Below are positions 1-6,912 of a stretch of 48,804 nt of DNA, piece by piece. The stretch's first letter is position 1, and each line of letters opens with the position of its first letter. The notes beneath the pieces are model-generated. The model ran no database searches, was not told the origin of the DNA, and was given only the letters and a program-made list of their open reading frames with translations. The stretch is from Aromatoleum evansii. GTDB lineage: Bacteria > Pseudomonadota > Gammaproteobacteria > Burkholderiales > Rhodocyclaceae. The stretch spans positions 1-48,804 of the forward strand of contig NZ_WTVK01000041.1 in NCBI RefSeq assembly GCF_012910805.1, in the 5' to 3' direction. Both the position numbers and the translations under genes were made by a program.

Positions 1-312
1 ACGTTGCTTGTTACAAACGTGCCACCACACGAGTTTTAGAAAAATCGGCCTGAAACCCGCATGAATACTGAGGCGACTTCGCCAAAATCGTCATTTTTCG
101 GGCTGAACTGTCGAACTCCGGTGGCCAGCGGCTGAAGCGCCCGGGTTGATCCGGGAAGAGGTGACGCGGGACTCTTCGAGGGAGAGTCAGCTGGTCGGCC
201 TGAGCGGAAGTTCAACTGGCTTGCGAAGTCGGTCAGCAATGCACCGAATAGCTGCCTGTGAGTACCGCTGAGCGATAAATCGTAACTGTAAGATCAGGTT
301 TGTCCTTTAGAA
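1..312. other. Left-edge region with no supported gene
   Basis: This stretch lies beyond the 3' end of the sigma-54 activator gene and runs to the window edge. I find no open frame with a ribosome binding site or a recognisable protein. A 67-codon minus-strand frame at 36-239 has low-complexity Ser/Pro/Arg content and no family signature, so I do not call it. The sequence could be the edge of a mobile or island segment, but no integrase, att repeat or insertion-sequence end can be shown from here. Confidence 0.5.
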
Positions 313-3195
313 CTAATAGCGAGGTCGCCTAGCAGTAAGTGTTTCTAAGTACAGATTCACGCGAGGAAGTTCGGCTTTGAACTGTTCTATCTTATGCCGA
401 CGACTTCTCACCCAATCCGGCAACTCGTTAGTTTTAGTCTTTTTATCTTTCAAACGCTCCATAAGCATCGCGTATTGCCGTTGCCGGGTTATCCCCTGAA
501 TGCCAAGGATTTCCTCTAAGCACTTGAGCTCTTGGGGTAGAGGAAGAGCCCCTTGGGCAGCCGCGATGTTTTTGTCGGTAGCCTCTCCGAAGTAGATTTT
601 CGGGAAATTCTCTTCAAGAAAACCATCATCGATAACGGACTGGCCCAAGAGAAACGCTCTCATGATCAGGCTTTGGAGCTCTCTCGCGTTCCCCGGCCAT
701 GAATATCGCAATAGTCGCTTGCGAGCGGAGAATTGTAGTCCGATCTGCATAGACCTTTTATTTTTCGCCAAATCCCTGTTAATCCGGTCGAAAATGCACT
801 CTATGTCCTGTGGGCGCTCTCGGAGAGGTGGAATCAAAATGGGACTCCCCAGCCGCATCTGAAGGTCGAGCCGAAAGGAACCGTCCGCAACCAAATCCGA
901 TACCGGTTTATTGCTGGCTGCGAGAACTACGCCCGCGTACCCAACGGTTTCTTGCTCCTCCTCCCCCAAAGGGGAGAACTCGCCGTGCTCAATGACAGTT
1001 AGAAGCCGAAACTGCACCTCCAACGGATAAGAGTTGATCTCGTTGAGGAACACCGGGCGACTCTGCTTCTTCGCGATCCCGAAAATTCCGTCACGCCGGT
1101 TGGCTGCTCCGGTGAACGAGCCCTTTGCATGTCCGAAAAGTTGCGTCAGGATGAAACGGGTATCCGCCGTTACGCCGAAGCGAACGAAGGGCGATTGGAC
1201 ATGCCGGCTATCCAAGTAATCGATCAATTCATCTTTACCGGACCCCGTTTCCCCCTCTATGAGCAGGGCGATTACGCGGTACGATCCGTTCCGGGTCAGC
1301 TCCAGAGCCTTGCGATAAACGGACTCGAGCTCACCAACTCTTTTCGCAAGCGCCTCGTCATGGGTTACGAATTTGCCAAAGGTATGGAGCCGTCTGCTTT
1401 TCCTTTCCGAAATGACGTTAGCCGCGGTAGCTCCTTTCGTTACGCCGGAAGCTTTCAGGCGACCAGAGAGCTTTACCAGATCTGGTCGAACCCGGTCAAG
1501 AATGCTTGTTTTCACGGCAACGGGCGAAAAGCGTACAAATGGCTCCGATGGGGAGTCCAATTGCGCAAGACGGTCAATTACTTCGTCGCAAGTAATGATC
1601 GACTGGTTCTCCAACAACGACCGAACATGCTGGACAAGCGGAGTCATCACTTCATCGGTCAAGTCCACGCTTTCCGGCTCCCGCTCCGTCTCACTGAAAA
1701 GGTGCTCGAGAAATTGCCGTGCTGGAAAGTCTCGCGCTTTGCCTTTTTCGGCGTAAAGAGCAAAAACATGCGATTCGCTAACTATATCCAAAGCATGTGC
1801 CGCCCCAAGTTGTTCGGAAGCGAACTGCAGGGGCGTAACCGCCGAAGTAATCGAAATGACGGCAGGAGCCATCATAAGCTCCTTGGCTACCCCTGCCTCA
1901 AGTTCGTTACCGGATATTGAGAACGGACGCGGATCCGCAACCGGGACATCTTCCTTTCTCAAAGCGGATACGCATTCGCTTCCGATTGTCCGGTCATTGC
2001 TTAGTACGATGACGTTTCCGGGCTTGCCGCCGGATTTTCGATATCTCTCGATGCGCCTGAGGCACGACCATTTTCCCGGCCATGTCACATCGTCCGCCAT
2101 GAGAGCTTCTTCGACCTTTTGGAGATTCGCGTCTACTTCGCCCCTGTCCTCCCCGCTCAGCGCCAAGCGGGTCATCGCGTCAAGCGTGAAGGCCATTCCG
2201 GCAGTAACTCCGCCGGGGAGTGGGGGTAGGCGAATGTCGCCCTGCAAAAAATGCTCAGTGAGCGGCTTCATTACCCGATCGCTCAACTCCATCCTCAACT
2301 GATCGGTAAAGTCATCACAGGTAAGGGTAAACCAAACGGCTGCTGAGTCGCGCTTCGATCGGTCACCCTTCTGGGAGAACCGGAGTAAGTATATGGACCT
2401 CGTCGCGTCGTTCGGTGGGCCGTCGAAACGTGCCAGTTTCACCTCGGTAAAGCCGAGCATCGAAACCAGGAAATCGCCTGGTTTAAGGGGAACGTCGCGA
2501 CCTTCTTGTCCCCAGGCGCCACGAACGCGCGAATGCGCGATCGCGTGCAGGCGCTCGTTGATCTGCGCCGATGACAGCCATTTCAAAGCCCCTTTGTTCG
2601 GGCGTTCAAGAAGGGGATTCCTCTGCCCTCGCTCTTCGGCGACAACGAATAGTTCGTCGAAGGTGGGTGTCCCCCAATGTTTGCGGTCGCTTCGAAGTTT
2701 TCGGAAGCGGTCTTGGTAGTACCAGCAATCCAGGCGCCGTGCGGCATCGATTTCCAGGCTGCTGACCCTCCATCCATTTGGTGGTTCCCGGTTTATCTCG
2801 TCCAAAGGGGGATACATCCAAACGGATTCAACGGGCGTTACGCCGTAGGCAAAGACGCTGAAGGAATTGGGCTCGTCCATTGGTTTGTAGGAGCGCTCCT
2901 GGTTACCCAAGGGAATGATGCGGCTCAGCTCCGGCGTGAAGAGCGCCATTCGGTACGCCCTGTATTCCTCGACCAACTCTTTGCTGGACTTCTTGCGCGT
3001 GGCGTCGCACAGCACCCTATCCTGCACGAAGACCCGAATGGGTTGCGAACGTGGCCTGCCCAGAAAGGCCAGCAAGTCATCCGGGGCGCCAGGTAACGAC
3101 GTGCCGGTCGGCCTGGCCTCTGGATTGCCCGTGGTTGCTTCGTCGATCCGCAGTTCCAGTAACTTCCGGTTCTTTTCATCAAGAAGGAAATCCAT
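313..3195 (-). CDS. Sigma-54 enhancer-binding AAA+ regulator with novel N-terminal half
   Basis: This 960-residue protein has a bacterial enhancer-binding (sigma-54 activator) AAA+ domain at about residues 610-870. It shows Walker A GETGSGKD (648-655), the sigma-54-contacting loop GSFTGA (692-697; family GAFTGA), Walker B PVFLNE (714-719), an arginine-finger-like FRLDL (774-778) and the sensor II segment WPGNAREL (833-840). Walker B has Asn where the family has Asp. Residues 1-600 match no sensor family I recognise (no response-regulator receiver, GAF, PAS or obvious CARF); residues 393-480 look like an alpha/beta Rossmann-type segment. A Fis-type helix-turn-helix is not obvious at the C terminus (870-960). 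It is divergent from the operon at 3470-10530, which carries a sigma-54 promoter, so it is the likely activator of that operon and probably autoregulated. The start at 3195 has only a weak ribosome binding site. Confidence 0.9.
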   Translation of the reverse strand: MDFLLDEKNRKLLELRIDEATTGNPEARPTGTSLPGAPDDLLAFLGRPRSQPIRVFVQDRVLCDATRKKSSKELVEEYRAYRMALFTPELSRIIPLGNQERSYKPMDEPNSFSVFAYGVTPVESVWMYPPLDEINREPPNGWRVSSLEIDAARRLDCWYYQDRFRKLRSDRKHWGTPTFDELFVVAEERGQRNPLLERPNKGALKWLSSAQINERLHAIAHSRVRGAWGQEGRDVPLKPGDFLVSMLGFTEVKLARFDGPPNDATRSIYLLRFSQKGDRSKRDSAAVWFTLTCDDFTDQLRMELSDRVMKPLTEHFLQGDIRLPPLPGGVTAGMAFTLDAMTRLALSGEDRGEVDANLQKVEEALMADDVTWPGKWSCLRRIERYRKSGGKPGNVIVLSNDRTIGSECVSALRKEDVPVADPRPFSISGNELEAGVAKELMMAPAVISITSAVTPLQFASEQLGAAHALDIVSESHVFALYAEKGKARDFPARQFLEHLFSETEREPESVDLTDEVMTPLVQHVRSLLENQSIITCDEVIDRLAQLDSPSEPFVRFSPVAVKTSILDRVRPDLVKLSGRLKASGVTKGATAANVISERKSRRLHTFGKFVTHDEALAKRVGELESVYRKALELTRNGSYRVIALLIEGETGSGKDELIDYLDSRHVQSPFVRFGVTADTRFILTQLFGHAKGSFTGAANRRDGIFGIAKKQSRPVFLNEINSYPLEVQFRLLTVIEHGEFSPLGEEEQETVGYAGVVLAASNKPVSDLVADGSFRLDLQMRLGSPILIPPLRERPQDIECIFDRINRDLAKNKRSMQIGLQFSARKRLLRYSWPGNARELQSLIMRAFLLGQSVIDDGFLEENFPKIYFGEATDKNIAAAQGALPLPQELKCLEEILGIQGITRQRQYAMLMERLKDKKTKTNELPDWVRSRRHKIEQFKAELPRVNLYLETLTARRPRY

Positions 3196-3212
3196 TGGAG
3201 CACCAATAGAAC

Positions 3213-3258
3213 AAGGAAGTTCCTTAATATATCAGGAAAATCCTTACGATAGGAATCT
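3213..3258. promoter_or_regulatory. Phased inverted repeats, candidate upstream activator sites
   Basis: The sequence shows a perfect 13-bp palindrome AAGGAAGTTCCTT (3213-3225), a second AGGA-AAA-TCCT repeat (3234-3244) and a third degenerate AGGAATCT (3251-3258). The centres of the first two are 20 bp apart, about two helical turns. They lie roughly 70-115 bp upstream of the -24/-12 promoter and just upstream of the divergent activator gene. That is the usual placement for enhancer sites of a sigma-54 activator. The assignment to the activator encoded at 313-3195 is inference. Confidence 0.6.
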
Positions 3259-3327
3259 TATATCAATGCCATGGTTGTTGATGGATACGCTTTACATTTC
3301 AATCGGTTATATGATCGTGCTGCACGG

Positions 3328-3342
3328 TGGCACGCTACATGC
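3328..3342 (+). promoter_or_regulatory. Sigma-54 (-24/-12) promoter
   Basis: The sequence TGGCACGCTACATGC matches the sigma-54 consensus TGGCAC-N5-TTGC with one mismatch in the -12 element and the required ten bases between the invariant GG and GC. Transcription would start near 3354 and leave a leader of about 115 bases before the start codon at 3470. The leader contains a small hairpin (GCCTG-TTTC-CAGGC). The match is strengthened by the sigma-54 activator gene on the opposite strand and the repeats upstream. Confidence 0.8.
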
Positions 3343-3457
3343 GTATAGAAAGGCGCTGCCTGTTTCCAGGCGGCAAGGGGACAGCAAATGCCCCCTGGCT
3401 ACGACACGTTGGGCGGACTAAACCGGGATCTGCCCAAACTGTTCTCAATTTTCCGGT

Positions 3458-3463
3458 AAGGAG
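3458..3463 (+). promoter_or_regulatory. Strong ribosome binding site of the Gly/Ala-rich protein
   Basis: AAGGAG lies six bases before the ATG at 3470. It is the strongest Shine-Dalgarno match in the operon and suggests the first product is made in large amounts compared with the coupled genes behind it. Confidence 0.75.
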
Positions 3464-3469
3464 AAAATC

Positions 3470-3865
3470 ATGGGATTGTTCAGCGCGATTGACGAATTCT
3501 TGTTTGGCCCTCCCGGCGAAGTCAGCGGGGTACTCGGATCGGTTGTTAATGCCGCACTCGAAAACCCAGGCAAAGCCGCACTCGTAGTTGGCGCGACGGT
3601 TGCAACTGGAGGCCTGGCTGCCGTAGCGGCCCCTACGCTTGCGGCCGTAGCCGGATCTGCCGGGTTGCTTGGCGCCGCGAGTACAGGAACGGCAATCAGC
3701 ACCCTTTCTGGGGCAGCTCTAGCGAACGCTTCGCTAGCCGCCGTTGGAGGCGGGGCATTGGCGGCCGGTGGCGGAGGGATGGCGGCCGGTACGGCCGTTA
3801 TTGCGGGAGCGGGAGCCGTGACGGGAGCAGGCGTTTCAACCGGCATGGCAGTTGCGAGCAATTAG
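3470..3865 (+). CDS. Gly/Ala-rich hydrophobic small protein, first gene of the sigma-54 operon
   Basis: I do not recognise this 131-residue protein. Residues 1-35 are less biased and contain an acidic amphipathic start (MGLFSAIDEFLFGPPGE). From residue 36 to the end it is almost entirely Ala, Gly, Val, Ser and Thr with few charges, including repeated small-residue patterns of glycine-zipper type. Such segments insert into membranes or self-associate. There is no classical Sec signal and no Cys. The last residue is Asn, as in the microcin C precursor peptide, but no adenylating MccB-like enzyme is present. It has the best ribosome binding site of the operon and lies first behind the sigma-54 promoter. 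Possible roles are membrane-active effector, ribosomally made carrier for a nucleotide-derived group, or structural protein; none is proven. Confidence 0.75.
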   Translation: MGLFSAIDEFLFGPPGEVSGVLGSVVNAALENPGKAALVVGATVATGGLAAVAAPTLAAVAGSAGLLGAASTGTAISTLSGAALANASLAAVGGGALAAGGGGMAAGTAVIAGAGAVTGAGVSTGMAVASN

Positions 3866-3994
3866 GCACGAGTTATCAGTCCAGGGGGTCGTTCCGCCAG
3901 CGGCAGTGCGCCCCTCGTAGCCCCAGTTGCCACCGCGTTCGGAGCCGTGCGATTGGCTCTTCGTCTGAATATGAAATCCCGGATCTGACACCAA

Positions 3995-4915
3995 ATGAAT
4001 AGTTTCAGCCTTAGACGCCCTTGGCATGGAACGCTCGTGGATGCCCATCGCCACGGGCTTTACGACGTTTCCTCGGACTGGAGCCTTGCCGGGGTGCCTG
4101 TCGAGCAATGGTCGTACGATCCCCGGTTTCTCGCCCATGAGCGTCGGACGAAGTGGCTATTTGGAGACGAGCTTCGCGATGCCCTTCGGCCATGGATCGA
4201 ATACTCGCGCGATGAGGGCGTGGGGACGGTGCTCGACTTTAGCGGCAAGCACGCAAGCGCGGATGTGGAATATGTCTACGGGACGTTCGGGGTGCGATCA
4301 AAAGTCACGGTGCTCTGGAACTCCTGGAGACCGGATATCCGGCCGAGTCCGGCGGTGATGATTCTTCCCGACGAGCGGGAGATCGGGCCCGAAGCGGCCG
4401 AAGCCGCGCGTGCTTTCCTCAAGTCGATGCCAGGAGGGCTGATAACGTTGCATGCAGGGGAGTCCGAGGCTCGCGCCAGAATCGGGAGATCCCGCCTGGG
4501 GCGATCAATCGTCGAATGGCTGGCCATGGAGTCCCTATTGGATTCGCGTACGCTGCTGGTACACGCGAATACGCTGAACTCGAACGATTTCGGTTTGATT
4601 GAGGATAGCGGAGCGGGTGTGGTCATGTGTCCTTTCACGAGGTCCGCGCTCTCCAATCCCGCTCCGACGGTACCTCAACGGGTGCGGGTTTTTTTCGGAA
4701 CCGATGCTCCGTTGGTATCCGGAAACCGAAGCCTAATTGCCCAAGCCATAGCTGAGGCTGGGCGGTGGATAGCCTACGGATGTACCGAAATAGCTGCCGC
4801 GGAGAGCGCGGCGATTGCGCTGACGCGACCGCTAACGGGCGAACCGTGGGAAGTTTCCGGTACGGCGTCCGACTTGGCTGAATTTCTGTTTAACGACCTG
4901 ATTAGGGAGAAATAA
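3995..4915 (+). CDS. Metal-dependent amidohydrolase (deaminase-type fold)
   Basis: This 306-residue protein has the metal-ligand pattern of the amidohydrolase superfamily: HxH at residues 18-20 (DAHRHG), HAGE at 153-156, a further His at 190 (LLVHANT) and an Asp at 237 (FGTDAP). The HAGE motif followed by a distant His and Asp is typical of adenosine/cytosine-deaminase-like members. Those enzymes remove an exocyclic amino group from a base or nucleoside. It stands between the Gly/Ala-rich protein and a thymidylate-synthase-like gene, so a base or nucleoside substrate fits the context. Substrate and reaction are inference. The start at 3995 has a weak ribosome binding site, and a 129-base gap separates it from the gene before. 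Confidence 0.82.
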   Translation: MNSFSLRRPWHGTLVDAHRHGLYDVSSDWSLAGVPVEQWSYDPRFLAHERRTKWLFGDELRDALRPWIEYSRDEGVGTVLDFSGKHASADVEYVYGTFGVRSKVTVLWNSWRPDIRPSPAVMILPDEREIGPEAAEAARAFLKSMPGGLITLHAGESEARARIGRSRLGRSIVEWLAMESLLDSRTLLVHANTLNSNDFGLIEDSGAGVVMCPFTRSALSNPAPTVPQRVRVFFGTDAPLVSGNRSLIAQAIAEAGRWIAYGCTEIAAAESAAIALTRPLTGEPWEVSGTASDLAEFLFNDLIREK

Positions 4916-4916
4916 G

Positions 4917-5528
4917 TTGGGTGCAACCGGCCAATCAGCCAAACTGCTGGGCGAAACCTGGAAAAATCTGCTCCGGCTTGTTATGGAGCACGGCGATGAC
5001 TCCGACCAGGAGATCAGGGAGGCCAGGGCGGTGACTGTGGATTTCACGGTCGAGACTTCGGACATTACCGAACTGGCGGAATACGGCCTCAAAGAAACCT
5101 TGTCCGAGATGCGCAAAGTTTTTTTCACGTCCGAACCAAACCGATTTGGGCATAGCTACAGATCCTGCTGGCGGGGGCCCTTCGGCAGAGAAGATCTTAC
5201 CGACGTTATAGATCTGTTGAAGGATCAGCCGTCGACGAAGCGGGCGCTACTCGTATTCGTTGATCCGACGGGGAAGAAGGTTCCGTGCGTCAACGCGATA
5301 CATTTCCTCATCCGCCATGGACGCCTGGATCTGAGTTATTTCGCGCGGGGACAAGACGTTTATCTAAAGTTCTGCGCGGACGCAATCTGCGTCCACGATT
5401 TCGGCGCGGTGGTTTCCGAGGCGCTCGGCATCAGAATCGGAACAATAACCGGCACCATAAGCTCAGCCCATATCTATCGGAAAGATTTTGAGCGAGTCGA
5501 ATCCATACTCAATCCGGCACGAAAATGA
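4917..5528 (+). CDS. Thymidylate-synthase-like nucleotide C5 (hydroxy)methylase
   Basis: This 203-residue protein aligns without gaps to the C-terminal half of thymidylate synthase. The catalytic Cys is C124 (VPCVNAIHF), the phosphate-binding Arg is R144, D147 matches Asp169, and H185/Y187 match the His207/Tyr209 pair (E. coli numbers). The Asn177 position, which reads the base in dTMP synthesis, is Asp155. Asp at this site marks cytidylate enzymes such as phage T4 dCMP hydroxymethylase, so CMP or dCMP is the favoured substrate; this is inference from one residue. The residue after the Cys is Val instead of His. The protein is shorter than ThyA (264 residues). The start is TTG, one base after the previous stop, with AGGGAG upstream. 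The stop overlaps the next ATG as ATGA. Confidence 0.8.
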   Translation: MGATGQSAKLLGETWKNLLRLVMEHGDDSDQEIREARAVTVDFTVETSDITELAEYGLKETLSEMRKVFFTSEPNRFGHSYRSCWRGPFGREDLTDVIDLLKDQPSTKRALLVFVDPTGKKVPCVNAIHFLIRHGRLDLSYFARGQDVYLKFCADAICVHDFGAVVSEALGIRIGTITGTISSAHIYRKDFERVESILNPARK

Positions 5529-6898
5529 CGATAAGAAAAATTCTATTTGTAGTACCGCGCTCGCTGAATCCCAAGCAAATGTATAAGGAATACCCGCTCG
5601 GCGTTGGATTTATCGGTACGATACTGCAAGAGCGCGGCTACGAAGTGGCGGTTTTCGATCAAAACGCCGAGGGAGGGGACGAGAGTCTGCTGTGGGAGAG
5701 GGTTTCCTCATTTGAGCCGGACGTGGTCGGGTTTTCCATCATCACGCCGAATTATCCGGTGGCGCGCCTGCAAATTGCGGAAATGAAGCGTCGTCATCCC
5801 GAGACGGTCGTTATTGCCGGTGGCATCCACGTAAATCTGTTTCCCAACGATGTATTGTCGGACGGGGCGGACGTTGCGGTGCTCGGAGAGGGCGAGTACA
5901 CCGTATACCGATTGTTGGAGGCGCTGGGCGCTGGGCGTCCGCTTGGGGACATTCAAGGGGTGGCGTTCGCGGAAAACGGTTCGGTTCGCATGAACCCCAA
6001 AGATCCGCGCCCTTTGAGTATCGACGAGTTGCCAATTATCGATCGCAACCTGTATCGGCTCGAGTTATACAACCATCATTCGATGGTGGCTTCGCGAGGC
6101 TGCCCCTACAACTGTACCTTTTGCTGCAACTATACGGGTACCGTCCTTGTAAAGGGCGTCGCTGTTTCAGGGCACGAGAGGGTTATCCGGGAAATGGCCC
6201 TTCTGGAGAGGGATTTCGGCGCCAAGGAGATTTTTTTTGCTGACGACATTTTCTTTCTGAAGAAGAAAAGCATCGTGACGTTCTGCGAGGAATATGCCGC
6301 GACAGGCCTCAGTGCATCGTGGATCGGCCAGTTGAGGGCGGACTCGATGGATTCGTCCGTGGCCGAAGCGATGGCGTCGGCTAATTGCCGACGGGTTTAC
6401 TTCGGGATAGAGAGCGGTTCCGACGAAATATTGAATCGGGCTAGCAAACGAACGACAGTCGAAAAGATGCTTTCCGGGGTTCAATCCGCGTCCAATGCCG
6501 GTATCCGGGTCAAAACCGGATGGATTTACGGCCTTCCCGGTTCCCTGGCAGAACAGCGGAAATCCATCGATCTCATGCTACGCATGCGTCCCCATGAAAT
6601 ATCAATCCATCAGCTGATCCCATTTCCGGGAACTGCCTACTATTCCCGCCCACAGGATTTCGGTATCCGGATAAAAGACCCGAAGGATTTCGAGAGCTTT
6701 TGCTATGGCGGTATAGGCGACAATATTTCATTCGAATATATGTCGCCATCCGAAATGATCGCTCTGCTCGAGAAAACGGCAACCGCCTTGGAACGTGAAG
6801 GCTACGTGAGCAGCGACATCGCAACGCCGGAGGACGAGTTCATCTTCTCCTCCCCGTTACACCAAAAATCAATGAACGTATTCAGAAATAAGTCGTAA
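5525..6898 (+). CDS. B12-binding radical SAM enzyme
   Basis: This 457-residue protein has an N-terminal cobalamin-binding-type Rossmann domain (about 1-165) and a radical SAM core (about 185-400). The 4Fe-4S motif is CPYNCTFC (Cys 193, 197, 200), followed by the EEIFFADD-like acidic segment and a FGIESGSDE motif. Members of this class methylate unactivated carbons or carry out ring rearrangements. A DxHxxG cobalamin motif is not visible in the N domain, which is common in this class. It is translationally coupled to the thymidylate-synthase-like gene (ATGA overlap). A role in remodelling a nucleotide or nucleoside is inferred from the neighbours. No characterised protein can be named as the orthologue. 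Confidence 0.88.
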   Translation: MTIRKILFVVPRSLNPKQMYKEYPLGVGFIGTILQERGYEVAVFDQNAEGGDESLLWERVSSFEPDVVGFSIITPNYPVARLQIAEMKRRHPETVVIAGGIHVNLFPNDVLSDGADVAVLGEGEYTVYRLLEALGAGRPLGDIQGVAFAENGSVRMNPKDPRPLSIDELPIIDRNLYRLELYNHHSMVASRGCPYNCTFCCNYTGTVLVKGVAVSGHERVIREMALLERDFGAKEIFFADDIFFLKKKSIVTFCEEYAATGLSASWIGQLRADSMDSSVAEAMASANCRRVYFGIESGSDEILNRASKRTTVEKMLSGVQSASNAGIRVKTGWIYGLPGSLAEQRKSIDLMLRMRPHEISIHQLIPFPGTAYYSRPQDFGIRIKDPKDFESFCYGGIGDNISFEYMSPSEMIALLEKTATALEREGYVSSDIATPEDEFIFSSPLHQKSMNVFRNKS

Positions 6899-6912
6899 CC
6901 AAGGGTTTGACG

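Noticed and set aside
36-239. Small minus-strand open frame of 67 codons at the left edge
   Set aside because: Low-complexity translation, no ribosome binding site and no family match; vaguely like short frames near insertion sequences, but nothing supports that here.
3470-3865. Microcin C-type peptide-nucleotide system
   Set aside because: The C-terminal Asn and nucleotide enzymes are suggestive, but the peptide is far longer than a microcin C precursor and no ThiF/MccB-like adenylyltransferase or MccC-like exporter is present.
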